64,000 nt of DNA from Plantago ovata. Lineage: Eukaryota > Streptophyta > Magnoliopsida > Lamiales > Plantaginaceae. Below, one piece after another: positions 32,901-43,625 of the stretch. The translations under genes and the position numbers were made by a program. The notes under the pieces were generated by a model. It made no database searches and was not told the origin of the DNA. It was given only the letters and a program-made list of their open reading frames with translations. The stretch's first letter is position 1; every line of letters begins with the position of its first letter. The stretch covers positions 107,134,942 to 107,198,941 of the forward strand of contig CM051455.1 of NCBI GenBank assembly GCA_028274465.1. The letters are read 5' to 3'.

Positions 32901-33540
32901 AATTGACAACAACAATTGTAGCATTTTCTAGATACAAATCTTCTCAGTCAAACTTCGCAATAAAATTCAGAAAAATAAGCAAGACAACACAACAGAGCAA
33001 AAAAGAATCAAAATCACCTTGATTGATGCCCAACAAATTCAAAGCCAGATCTATATATATACAAGGAAATCAAAGAAACGTACATATTTTATTGGCTGGT
33101 GTTGGCAATCACCTGAATTCATCGGTATAAGTAGAAATGGAGCTTCTAACCTGAAATATAACAATCCAGAAGTAAGCTTCTCGACCAAAACAATACTCTT
33201 CTCATGAAAGATCCTCTCTTCCCTTAAAATCAACTTCAAATTGTTTGTACAGAAATTAGATCCCAGGGCCAAAAATGAACAGGGACGATTAGTGATTAGT
33301 GAGGTACTGCCGTCCTGGGAAGGAAACCGAGATCAAAGTCTCTTATAAATTGATTGGATTTGGTGTCTAGGGTTTATGCATGTGTCGATTGATGTGAATA
33401 ATCGATAGAATGGTAATCATCCTATCTTGTATTCCAATGTTTTTGCATAAAAGTCCTTCAAGTTAGTCTTAAGTACAATAAAACCACCGACTTGTGTTGG
33501 GAAGAGACTGCTAATAAGTTGCGCATTTCTATAGGTGGAT
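29978..33540. other. CACTA interior, noncoding
   Basis: AT-rich, no credible ORF. Degenerate repeats of AAGTTACACACAAAC occur at 31180-31440. Some stretches resemble plant intron or UTR sequence (for example GGTGTCTAGGGTTTATGC at 33361-33378), so captured host fragments are possible but not shown. Confidence 0.55.
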
Positions 33541-33690
33541 GTAGTGACCCTTGACAAGATTGATAATATATACTAGTGTCAAATTAGATGTATATAGTAC
33601 TAGTCGGTTGAATTAGCTAGATATAGTCACCCTTCTCTTATCGTGTCACTACAAATAGTGTCTCATTATACATTTTTTCTAGTAGTGGCA

Positions 33691-35593
33691 TGTCATCTAT
33701 AAATGGCAAAGGGAAGTGGTCTTTCTTAGTGGCGGCATTTAATCTTCTATAGTCAATGCATATCCGCCATCCAGTGATTTTCCTAACCGTTACTAACTCT
33801 CCCTTCTCATTCTCTTCTACCGTGACCCCTGATTTTTTAGGAACTACATGAACAGGGCTCACCCATCGACTATCAGGAATGGGGTAAATCATATCGGCAT
33901 CTAGCAACTTGATTACTTGTTTCTTTACCACCTCTTGCATGGCCGGATTTATCCTACGCTGAGGTTGCCTAACGGGTCTGGCATGTTGTTCTAGAGTGAT
34001 GTTGTGCACACACCGAGTAGGGCTAATTCCCTTGATATCACTAATGCCCCATCCTATGGCTGCAGAATTTTTTCTCAAAATTTCAATTAGCCTACTTTGT
34101 TCATTGTTGGAAAGATGTGAGGAGAATATCACAGGCTTTTTCTGATTTTCTCCTAAGTAGACATACTTGAGGTGTGCAGGGAGTGGCTTTAATTCTAAGC
34201 TTAGCTCTTCAGGAAATTTACTTTCTTCCTCTTCTTCATCTAAGGGTTCAAGCACTTCTTCTCCTACGGGAATTTTTGGGGTGCTATCCAATATTTCAAC
34301 TAATTCCCTTGCTTCTTCGGTCATGTAACACGTATCAGCCTGCATGGTTAGTGCCTCCTCAAGAGGTTCACGATCATCATAGCAATGATGAAATTCGGAA
34401 ATCACAGAATCATAGCAATCGACAAAATTTAATTCTTCTACGACTTCCTTATCTCCTATGCTATATCCTACCAATTCAACTTTCTCACCCATTACCTCCA
34501 TGGAGATTTTCTTGCCTTTGAGTTCAAGGCATGTGTTGGTAGGTGCCATGAATGGTCTCCCACGTAGTACCACGTGTTCGCGAATATGGCTCTTTCCCTC
34601 GTCTGCAGACTTCATTACCACAAAATCAGCTGGAATTATCAATTTGTCCACTTTCAGAAGGATATCTTCTATTATCCCAACTGGCCTCTTCACACTTTGG
34701 TCCGCCATTTGGACAACCATATCAGTTGGTGTCAATTCACCAAGATCCAGGGCCTTGTATACTGAATAGGGCATTACGTTAATGCTAGCCCCCAAGTCAA
34801 GCATAGCCTTCGTGGTTCGACCATTCCCCAAAGCGATGTTGATGATGAAACTTCCAGGATCTCTTTTCTTCACAGGTAACCCGACAATTGAATTCACCGT
34901 CTCTACCCCATTAACTTCCTTTCCTGAAGTAACCCTTTTATTGTTCTTCATCTCACGAAAGAATTTCGTATAAGCCGGAATGTTTTGGATTAACTCTAAG
35001 AGAGGCACATTAACTTCAACTTTTGAGAGGCGTTGAAATAGAGGTGACTCTTGAATATCCTTCTTGGCTGGCTTGATCCGACTTGGGAATGGCACATGTG
35101 GTTTTGGGGGCACATATGGATTAGAAGATTTGTGAAGTACTACTGGCGTAGGAGTTCCCCCTTCGACCTCATCATCAACCATATCTTCCTCAGATGGTCT
35201 TGGTTCATCATCCTTCTCTTGAGGTTCTTTGGAACTTTCACTAACTTCTTGTTCTGTGCTTGGTCCTGCATTGTTGGTCCCAGAAGATTCAATACGTTTA
35301 GGACGCACGAAGTTAGGAATTTTGGTCATCTTTCCTCCACGGAGTAGTAGATTCACTTCTTCGTACTCAGGTTCCTTCGTAGTTACAGTCGGAAGTGGCT
35401 TGGTATCGATGAAATCAGCTTCAGGTGTCAAAACAGGGGAGCGATTCACCCCCTGCCCCGGGCGATTCGCCTGGGGCGAGCCGGATTGCCCCCAGCTCTC
35501 TGCCTGTGGGGGGCGATTCGCCCCCCACGCTGGGCGGTTCTCCCCCCACCTCCAGGGGGGCGTCTTCGTCCAAAATCTTCTCTGCCTTTTCAC
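33691..35593 (-). pseudogene. Gag-Pol: linker, protease, RT N-terminal part
   Basis: Open over 1.9 kb. In order: a linker encoded by the palindrome cluster, VNLLLRGGK, PPKPHVPFPSR, a protease with LDLGASINVMP (the Asp-Leu-Gly form usual in Athila) and GRPFMAPTNTCLEL, an acidic spacer (LEPLDEEEEESKFPEELSLELKPLP), then RT finger motifs: IGWGISDIKGISPTRCVHNI, PQRRINPAMQEVVKKQVIKLLDADMIYPI, SRWVSPVHVVPKKSG, and GWRICIDYRRLNAATKKDHFPLPFIDDM, at which the CACTA element interrupts. It is in a different frame from gag, because of an indel within the palindrome cluster at 35445-35570. Confidence 0.9.
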
Positions 35594-36470
35594 ACCTCAA
35601 AAAGCTAAATTCCTCTATAAGTTGCTTAGTTACTTCGACTGCTTCAAAAGCCTTTTCGATGCGAAGATTGTTTTCAACTTGTCCTGCGTGTGCTATCTCA
35701 AAAACATTCTCAATGGCCTTAATCCCTACGTAAAACGCAAGTTCATCCTCCTTACTGATATCTTCGTCTTCAGAATATTCTTCGTATAAGCCTTTAGTTT
35801 CGCCCCGATTTGAACGATCATTGGTGACTAGACTCGATATTAGCCTCTCAGATTGTGCAGAACCACTGGCGTACATTTGAAAGACCTTCTCTGCCTCTTC
35901 AACTGTACACTCTTCTAATCCTCCACACATCCCATCCACTTGAAGACTAACATCATCACGTAGACCACCAACAAAATACCAAACCAGCTCCCCGTCGTCG
36001 AAATGGTGATGGGGGCACTCACGTTTATACAACTCAAAACGTTCGTAGGTGTCACAGAACCGCTCATACTCTCCTTGCTTGAAGTGTTCGATCCGACTCC
36101 GCAAGGCAATCGTCTCATGGTAAGGCATAAAATGCGCCAAGAACTCCTCTACTACTTGGCCCGAGGTTCTCAGTGACCCTGGTGCTAACCTTGCCATCCA
36201 AATTCTCGGTTCGTATCCCAGAGCAAAAGAAAATAATTTCCTTCATAATTGGTCCTCGGTGAACCCCTTTGCTGGAACTTTTGCTATTTCTTCCTCATAG
36301 GATCTGATGAAACTTAACGGATTCATCCCCACTCCATCTTCGAATCTCGGTATCCTTCTCACTACAGAACTTGTTACCTCATACCCTGATAACTCTTCTT
36401 CCAAGTATATTGCTGACCCTTTCTTGACTCGCGAAAATGTAGGTGTCAAGCGAGCTTTTAAGGTCCTCAT
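35421..36470 (-). pseudogene. Athila-like Gag, one internal stop
   Basis: ATG 36468-36470 (MRTLKARLTPTFSRVKKG); the frame above it lacks an ATG. Capsid domain: DGVGMNPLSFIRSYEEEIAKVPAKGFTEDQL, then a TGA where the sister copy at 57945 has Cys, then in the same frame LFSFALGYEPR, GQVVEEFLAHFMPYHETIALRSRIEHF, ERFELYKRECPHHHFDDGELVWYFVGGL. An acidic tail runs into the palindrome-encoded segment PLEVGGEPPSVGGESPP and closes at 35421. Apart from the stop it parallels the gag at 57945-59261. Confidence 0.9.
35445..35570. repeat. GC-palindrome cluster inside gag-pol
   Basis: GGCGATTCGCC, GGGCGATTCGCC and GGGCGGTTCTCC-type units in coding sequence; read on the reverse strand they give VGGE/PP-type repeats. 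The gag/pol frameshift falls here. Confidence 0.85.
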
Positions 36471-36644
36471 ACCTAGAAATCTAGAACAGGAGTAACTCAA
36501 AACTGAAAATTAGTCTCGTTAGAAGTCTCGAAAATCAAGAGAATTTCTGGAAATCACCTATAAAATCGAAAACGACTAATACTACTAAGACTAGGAATTG
36601 AATGCTGAAAATATAAATAAGCTAAACAGAAAAAAAGAGTATAG

Positions 36645-36662
36645 TCCCTGGCAACGGCGCCA
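36645..36662 (-). promoter_or_regulatory. primer-binding site, Asp-tRNA type
   Basis: Reverse complement TGGCGCCGTTGCCAGGGA, one mismatch from consensus, next to the 5' LTR. Confidence 0.93.
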
Positions 36663-36665
36663 ATT

Positions 36666-37862
36666 TGATGAACCGAAGTTTGTCAGACTCAATTAATCAA
36701 ATAAATTTGTTTTTAGCCAAAGGCAATTCACAACTACAACGAAAACCGTAGTGTAGCAGTAAAATAACCTCGAGTGTCGATCTCTAAGGATTATAACTAG
36801 CTTTATCTAATTTAACTTAGACTATAAACTCAGCAATCGACTTAGCACAAATTTTCTTATCAATATTAATGAAAGTTAGTGATAGTATGATAATTCAAAG
36901 CATCAGGTTAATAATCATGCATGAAGTACCCGATCGTTTTGCATAGAAATCTAAGATCATGTATTGTCCAATGTGTTCAGTTCAATTCAACACTACGAAG
37001 ATAGAGGGCTTAGATAGATCAAAGAAATAAAGCAATAACTCAGGTTTGATTCGCGTTACAGCCATCATGCATAATTAAGAACCCTAGCTAAGAAATCACA
37101 TACTATCACCAACGATAGATTTAGCTACTCATAGATGTCATGCAATCAACATAAATCAAAGCAAGATTGAATGAAAACATGTTGAAAGATATAAATATAA
37201 ATAGAAAAATCGTGAGATACAATGTTACCTACGAAGGTTGTCAATCTCCGAATAATTGCGAAATCACAAGCAAGATAATCCTCCAAATTGATAAGAAAAA
37301 TAGTCTCCTATGCTAAGAATTCCCAGAACAGGCTCTGGAGAATTCTTCTCTAAAACTAATGTGAAAAGTATGAAAAACAGGTCTGAGAAAATATGAAAAA
37401 TGTAGAAACAGATGCAACTATATATAGGAGTTCGGAAGGCGTGGGGCGAGTCGACCTAGACACCGGGCGAACCGCCTGGTGTGGGGCGAACGGCCCCACA
37501 TCCCGGGCGAACCACCCGGGAGCTCTAGTCGGCGGAAACATGTTTTTGGCTTTCTTTTCCTTTCGGACTCGTATTTTTCCTTCTAGTGACCTTTGAGCAT
37601 TGAAACTCGACTCCTAGACCTCAAATCTCGTCCAAAACCTTCTAGATACGCCATGGATGACCACGAAACACCGATTCTTCGTTCTCTTCAATATAATTGC
37701 CCAGAAAATCACGTTTTTCACCTAAAACCTGAAAAATGCAAACTAAAGGGAAACGTGACACTATTCTAGTAAAATGCTCTATAATATAGCTAAATTAACA
37801 TAGAGGATAGCTAAATAGGTGAAAAAAAGACTCGAATGAAGGTGTAAAATACACATTCATCA
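36666..37862 (-). repeat. LTR shared by two internal regions (1197 bp)
   Basis: Primer site on its left (36645-36662), reversed polypurine tract AACTCCCCAAACC on its right (37863-37875). It therefore serves as 5' LTR of the 22650-37862 element and 3' LTR of a second, truncated element. GC palindromes 37437-37525. Confidence 0.92.
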
Positions 37863-38750
37863 AACTCCCCAAACCGAACCTTTGCTTGTCCTCAAGCAAC
37901 TAAGCTAGTCTCTAATGCAAAAAACAATGCAACACACAAAATGGAGTCTCATGCCAAATAAAATGAACTAATCTACTGAATCTATCAAAAACTTATGAAC
38001 AAAAACCATACAAATCATAACATGGATATTGGTTGAAGAATGCCTCGATTGACTCATACACATTCACATATGCACTTATGTCAAACAAGATAGTCTCTCG
38101 TTACATTCTCTACCTGGACCTAGTCAGTGACGACGTAATGAAACATGTTAAAATACGAATGGTTGTCCCGTGCCTATGAAACTGAGGAATTACTGTTGCT
38201 CACCAAGTTAAGACTTTTCCTCAAAGAGGTCGAACCAATAGTTGCTCTCATCAAACGAAGGAGGGTTCCCTAAAAGTTCACACTCCCCTATTCTACCCAT
38301 CTCTCAAGCAAAGCCTTAAACTATTCACCACTTCCTGAATGGCAGGACGAGGTGGTCTAGAACAGATGACACTTCAAACAAACAAAAGATAAAAATTACA
38401 ACTCGACGAACATTACAAGAATTGAAAAACCAGACAAACACTTTGCTAAACTACTTTTTGGCTTTTTTTGGACCCTTCCGTGCTTTTTGGGGTCTTTTCT
38501 TTTTTTCTTTTTTTTTCTTTTCCAGATTTTTTTTTCTTTTTCCTGGAATTTTTTCCTTCTTTTCTTTTCGATTTTTTTTTATATAGCCTGCAGTAGCACA
38601 ACGAAAAGAAATTACAATGACACACAAACGACCTCCCCAAACCTATTCGAATGAATAGGTTGAAGCACAAACTTTACGAAAAAAGAAAACAAACTCACAA
38701 CACTCAAAAATCTAAAAACAAGTCTAATCATAGCGTAACCCCCTCCCCAA
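37863..38750 (-). mobile_element. second Athila-like internal region, 3' domain only
   Basis: Nearly identical to 23856-24743, including pyrimidine tract, stem-loop (38327-38356) and first hairpin module (38632-38661). It stops at the base of what would be the second hairpin (CCTCCCCAA|), where unrelated LTR sequence begins. Confidence 0.88.
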
Positions 38751-38902
38751 GGAGTACCGAGACGAGTTTCAAGGCCAAAAGACCAAGTTTCGGAGCTCAA
38801 AACTGTGCAAGGGGACGAAATCGAGGATTCGGAGGAGGAATTTGGCACGGGCAACATTCTGCCCGTGCGGGGCGCACCGCCGCGTGCGCGGTGGACCGCT
38901 GC
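38751..38902 (+). repeat. diverged Athila-like LTR, left part
   Basis: GAGTTTCAAGGCC, then GGGGCGCACCGCCGCG palindromes: the U3 part of a forward LTR more diverged than the others. Interrupted at 38903 and resumed at 41741. Confidence 0.75.
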
Positions 38903-41735
38903 TATAACGGTATCGGTTTTAAAAACAAAATAATTTCTTGAAAAGAGAAAATCTGAAATATTTTTTTAAAACAACGGTCGACAATAGATGCCATAACAAT
39001 ATTTGACGCGCACATCGCTAACAGAATCAAGTAAAGTAATCCATAGGTAACTTAGAAATCAAAAGAATAACAACTAGTGAAGACAGTAAAAAGTTTCATC
39101 TTCTTATTTTGAAATAAATCCCCAAAGACATCCCAGACCCTTCTCTCAGTCGCTGGCATCTTACTTGCGTGCATCCTCATCAGTATCTGGAAGGAAGGAA
39201 TTTTTGAAAACAAAGAGAGCGTGAGATAAAGGATCTCAGTGAGGTTCTAAGTTAACAAAAGAAAGGTAAACAGTTTTTGAAATCAAAATCCTTTGCAGCA
39301 GATAAAATAGCAAACAGAATAGATAACAGAACTGATAACAGAACAGAAAGACAGAACAGATAAGTCGAAGTCCGTTGGTGCAGCCCGCCTTATTGCTCCT
39401 ACTCCCAATATCCCTTATATCTCCCTCCAGAGGGTATACAACTCCGGACAGAAACAGAAACCCCCGTGTACTTTGGGGAAACAGAACCTACGACCTTAAT
39501 AAACCTCAGCGACTTCTACCTCGCGTCTAAAAGGGATTAGACTAGGCAATAACCAAGCAAACCCGATAGTCCTCTACTACCCAAGTCTACCTAGTTACGA
39601 CCTAATCGACCGGTCACACAGAAACAGACGGAACAGATACAGATCAAACAGATACGAACAATCAAACACCGATAAGTGTTCCTGCAGAAAGGTTAATCCA
39701 GAACAGAGTAGCAATAAACAAAGAAAGTAAATAGTCATACTTAGGACTTAGTTACTTTTACGCGGAAGCATACGGTTTAACAGAATATAGTAATAGATAC
39801 AGATAGTCACATAGCCTTCCAGTTTTTCGCGAATAAATAAGTTTAGGGGTGAACACTCACCTCAACCCGAAAGCAAAAGTCTTCAGCGAGCAATGAGCTT
39901 AAGAGTTATCGAACAACGGAAAACCTAAATAGAAAGTAACTAGTTACACTCTAGAAGTCGAACGAACGGAAAGAAAAAGGTTGGTAAAGACGGGGTTCGA
40001 ACCCGGGACCTCTAAGTTAGTCACACAACCCTTAACCAACTAAGCTAGAAGGTAACTCACTACCAAAGTACCAATGCAGAAACTAGTTAACGTGAAACGT
40101 TTTCAGGAAAAAAATACTCTTCCAAACTCTGGAAATTACTGAAATACCCTTAGGGGTAAATTGCAAAACAGAATAACCCTTTTGACAAAAACCAGAACAA
40201 TCCTTAGAGAAAACTTGTTTTAACAGTTTAGTCCAACACAGTAAAAATACCAAACTACCCTTCACATAAATTGCAGGAAAGCCCTTTTATTTTTCAGAAG
40301 GTTCAAACAAGTCCAGCAGTTTTCTAAAAGTGCACAACAGTTCCCACAGAAACATAAGGGTTACAAAAAAAAGTACTTTGCCACTCAACCCAAGGTCAAA
40401 GCAGTAGCAAAAAAGGTCCTTTACAGTTTCAGAAATCCCAAACTAGACCTCACAGTTTTGTCAAATTCCAGTTCAATCCACACGGTTCAGATTACTATAC
40501 TAAGGTCCAGTTCCGTTTTCGAAGTCAAATTTCAACTACGGTCAACACACGAGGTCAAGGTCTCAGTCATCAACAACAACCAGATTCAATTTACCTAAGT
40601 CCCGGTTCTCAGTTTCATAGTCATGGCAGCAGGGGTAAAACTGTCCAGAGGAAAAGAAAAGAAAACAAAACGAAAGGGAACAGCGTACTACCTTCCGAAC
40701 CGAATCTGAGAGTATGGAGGAGTTTTGAATCGAACAACAGAGCAACGAACTGCGAATTAATGAAGTACAGAGATATCAAAATGGGATCTCGAACGGAATC
40801 CGTTTTTGACAAACAAAACAGAGTCGAAGTGAGCTTACCGGACAGTGAACGGGATCGAAGAAACGGCCGGTACAGAACTTGGACAAACGGATCAGGAACG
40901 AATTGAATCAAACTGCGTAACAAAGATATAGAACTCAAAACGAGATTCGAATTCAAACGCACAAGGACCGAGCCGAATGGAAACTTACCGGGACCGAACG
41001 GGAACGGATTTGAAATGGCGGCGAAAGGAAACGGATCGGAGCTCGGCGGCCAGATCTGAACGGAGGGAACGAGATGGGCGGCGGCGGAGCGTGACGGCAC
41101 AGAGGAAACGGGACGGGTCATGGTCGGGTGGAGCAGCGGCGCGTGACGACAGCCGAGAAGTAGATCAGGGCCGTCCAAGAACAGTCGGCGGAACTGAACT
41201 GAAACGGCGGCGCGGACGTGAGCGGCGCGCGATGGCAGCGGCCGAACGGTGGTGATGATTCGCCGATGATGATATGTGAGGATGATGATGAGATGAGAGG
41301 ATGATTGATGAAGATGGTGAAATGATGTTGGTTGAGCCAAGAAGTGGAAGAACGGCAAGTAGTGTTCTTCAGTGTGTGACTGCGTGAAAAGAGAGGGGAG
41401 GAAAAGAGAAGATAAAAATGATATGAGATGAAAATAAATTAGGTTTAGGGTTTTGTGAACTTGGGCCATCAGATGGGCCTCATGGATTGGGCCACAAAAT
41501 TGGGCAAAGAGAAAAGGCCAGCAATCGTTACGATTTGGGCCAAAGGAAGAGTAAAATCAGATTGCTAGTTAGCCCACGAGCGGGACGAGACGAATTACTA
41601 CTACGCGAAATTTCTAAAGTCGAACTCAAATGCACGGGAAAAAAAATAATTAATTAAATTACCAAATAAATTAATTTATTCAGGTAATTAAATAATTAAA
41701 ATAAAATAAAATAAAATAAAATACGGGGCGTTACA
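38903..41735 (-). mobile_element. solo LTR, Tekay/Del chromovirus-like, TSD GCTGC
   Basis: 2833 bp. Reverse strand starts TGTAACGCCCCG, the usual start of Tekay/Del LTRs, and ends CCGTTATA, with TA where CA is expected. GCTGC flanks both sides (38898-38902 and 41736-41740). Its interior has the GGGCC-rich, CCCTAAACC-containing upstream part and CT-rich leader of such LTRs. The 282-codon ORF near 40621-41469 is low-complexity and lies inside the LTR, so it is not counted as a gene. Confidence 0.85.
39979..40055 (-). repeat. tRNA-derived, SINE-head-like sequence
   Basis: Box A TAGCTTAGTTGG (40036-40047, reverse) and box B GGTTCGAACCC (39994-40004). T loop present but acceptor arms do not pair, so not a working tRNA. 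A SINE head, or a tRNA pseudogene inside the LTR. No A or T tail is seen. Confidence 0.5.
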
Positions 41736-41740
41736 GCTGC

Positions 41741-42243
41741 GTGGCGGGCGCACCGCCGCGTACGGGGCGCACCGCCGGGTGCCTTCAGACAACAACAATA
41801 TATATTTCCAAAATCTGCGAATTTTCATATCTTTGATCATTATTTTACAGACTTAAACCCTAGAGCTTGTTCTGGGTATATTTTCTCTTAGAACCGTTGT
41901 AACTTAGCGAATTCGGAGCTAGAGGAGAGATTTGGACACCGATTTATCTCACCTTGCTAGATCTTTGTGAGTTTAGCAATTCACCGGAGATTGACAACCT
42001 TTTGTGGTAACCTTGTATCTCACAATTCTGCTATTTATCTTTCCATTAAACATGTTTTCATTCATTATTGTTTCAATTATGATTGTTGATTGTGTTATTG
42101 ATATGAGTAGCTAAGCATCTAGTTGGTAATAGAATGTGAATTCGTAGCTAGGGTTCGTATTATGCATGATTGTGTTTCTGAGTCTTTTACTTGTTTAATT
42201 ATCTTAATTCGATTCTTTGATCCTACTAACCCATATATCTTCG
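41741..42243 (+). repeat. diverged Athila-like LTR, right part
   Basis: Continues 38902: GGGCGCACCGCCG palindromes, CCGGAGATTGACAACC, AACATGTTTTCATTCATT, GAGTAGCTAAGC, TAGCTAGGGTTC blocks common to all Athila LTRs here. Ends at ATCTTCG|AGTAAG, where other copies continue TAGTGTTGAA. Confidence 0.82.
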
Positions 42244-42341
42244 AGTAAGCCTCCTTTAATTGCTCGAGCTACAACAGAAAAATTACATAGTTAGCGAGGA
42301 GAATAATTTCATACATAAGCAAATTTATTGAAAAAGACAAG

Positions 42342-42914
42342 TTAAAGTACCTGAAGCGAGCACATGCTCAGCTCATGCGCGCGATCCGAGTCCCGCATTT
42401 GGATGAGCCTTCTCACTTCATCCTGACCAGTAGCGACCATCTTTCCTTTCTTGCGAGGAGGCTCATTATTTCCCCCAAGGGCGAGCTTCCTCGACCCCTT
42501 CTTGGCCGCCGGCCTCTCTGGCCTCTTCTCCGGCTCTGCTGCAGCAGCCTCCTCGGCCTCCTTCGCTTGTTTAGCCGCCGCCTCCTCCTCGGCCTTCTTC
42601 AGGGCATCAATTGGGTTCTCGCGTGTCTCGAGACCTTCTTGAACTAAGGCATCTCGATGATGCGAAGCGCTGCGAGGAGGGGTGAGGCTTAAAGATCCAA
42701 GGATCTTAGTCTCCTTGTTTGCTAGTCGTTGCTTCCTTCGCTGCTCTTCCTTGGATGCAAGGGTCTTCGACATTATCCAATTAAACCAATAAGCTACAAA
42801 GGAAAAAACACAAGTCAGTAACAAATCGAGGAGCAGAAAAACCGAGAAGGAAAGATAAATCGAGCACGTAGTGCAAGCAAGCAGAAATGAAGAAAAATAC
42901 AAGTATGAAAGCAA
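42342..42914 (-). pseudogene. putative second exon: charged Ala/Glu/Lys-rich coiled coil
   Basis: After an acceptor-like TCCTTTGTAG at about 42793 the reverse strand reads SKTLASKEEQRRKQRLANKETK, ENPIDALKKAEEEAAAKQAKEAEEAAAAEPEK, then basic KKGSRKLALGGNNEPPRKKGK and DEVRRLIQMRDSDRAHELSM. It closes at a donor-like CTTCAG|GTACTT near 42352. The first 50 residues of the open frame are hydrophobic and probably intron. This fits the coiled-coil middle of putative gypsy-type transposon proteins. Confidence 0.45.
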
Positions 42915-43625
42915 TCGAAGTATGAAATTATTTTGATCATACCGAAGAGAACATCATTTGAATACGGGTTCCCGGTGTAACCAATGTAAGCATAGGGCGA
43001 AAGCCCCACTAAGTATGGAAGAGGCCGGAGAACGAGGCCCCAATAGAAGTACTTCTTGGGATGAGGTCCTCGATTCTTCTCCTCGAGTTCCAAGACCCAA
43101 GGATCTAGCTCATCGGGCAGGGGATGCTTCTCGGCAATCTTTCCCCGGTACATTAGTTTTGGAACGCCTCATTCAGCTTCCTCCTCGCTCATATTAGGTA
43201 GCTTCTTCTTGTTGATGTAGAAGTACCTATAGAACCACTTGTAACCCGAGGAGCTGGGAGCGTCCATGATGAAGCCCAGGCCTGGTCGCGCGTTGAAATA
43301 ATAAAAGTACTTGATCCCGGAGCTCATCGAGACTCGAAACAGTTGGTTGAAATTATGGTAATTCAGCTCGAGCCCCTTCTTCTTGCAAAAAACGCCGAAG
43401 CAAACCAAAGTACCAAAAGCGCTTGGCACTAGTTGCCAATGAGCGATCCCTAGTGTATTGAAGATGTCGCGGAAAGCCTCGCAGAAAGGCAAGATCCATC
43501 CTCGATCTAGGCTCAAGCAGTGCACGACCATATATCCCAGAGGAGCATTGTAGAAAGTCTGGTCATCCTTTGGAACGAGGATGTCGAACTTACTCTCAGG
43601 AAGGGAGTACTTCCATCGTAGCGAT
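42815..43625 (-). pseudogene. putative gypsy-type transposon protein, domain part
   Basis: Reverse frame: LPESKFDIL-type start, TFYNAPLGYMVVHCLSLDRGWILPFCEAFRDIFNTLGIAHWQLVPSAFGTLVCFGVFCKKKGLEL, FNQLFRVSMSSGIKYFYYFNARPGLGFI, SSSGYKWFYRYFYI. This is the layout of the domain called putative gypsy type transposon, found in the first ORF of some Tat/Ogre-like elements and in captured copies. An in-frame TGA at 43169-43171 is followed by LMYRGKIAEKHPLPDELDPWVLELEEKNRG in the same frame, ending near a donor-like TTCG|GTATGATC at about 42943. It may derive from a retroelement or a gene captured by one. Confidence 0.55.

Larger units (their letters stand above)
29421..33687. mobile_element. non-autonomous CACTA (En/Spm-type) transposon, TSD GCA
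   Basis: 4267 bp with terminal inverted repeats CACTACTAGAAAAA and TTTTTTCTAGTAGTG, and the 3-bp duplication GCA at 29418-29420 and 33688-33690. Subterminal regions are rich in GTGTCAC/GTGACAC words, as expected for transposase-binding repeats. The longest ORFs are under 100 codons and none looks like a transposase, so it depends on an autonomous relative. It sits inside the RT domain of the Athila element, and the RT frame matches on both sides. It carries a Pro-tRNA-like sequence and AT-rich filler. Confidence 0.93.
22650..37862 (-). mobile_element. Athila-like element, autonomous type (gag-PR-RT-RH-IN), reverse
   Basis: About 15.2 kb, or about 9.7 kb without the CACTA (29421-33687) and solo-LTR (26660-27914) insertions. 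On the reverse strand: 5' LTR 37862-36666, primer site 36662-36645, gag, protease, RT, RNase H, integrase, palindrome cluster, 3' domain, 3' LTR 23855-22650. It is the only copy here with a full pol order. Lesions include a gag stop, a gag/pol frameshift, a 50-bp duplication and an integrase catalytic change. No target duplication can be checked on the right because a second internal region continues beyond the 5' LTR. Confidence 0.9.

Noticed and set aside
34174..35789. Several forward ORFs of 60-190 codons
   Set aside because: Shadows of the reverse-strand gag-pol frame; no domain and unnatural composition.
39979..40055. Functional tRNA gene
   Set aside because: Boxes A and B are present, but acceptor arms do not pair.
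40621..41469. 282-codon reverse ORF
   Set aside because: Lies wholly inside the Tekay/Del-like solo LTR, is Ser/Pro/Leu-rich low complexity, and has no domain; LTRs of this group often have open CT-rich leaders.
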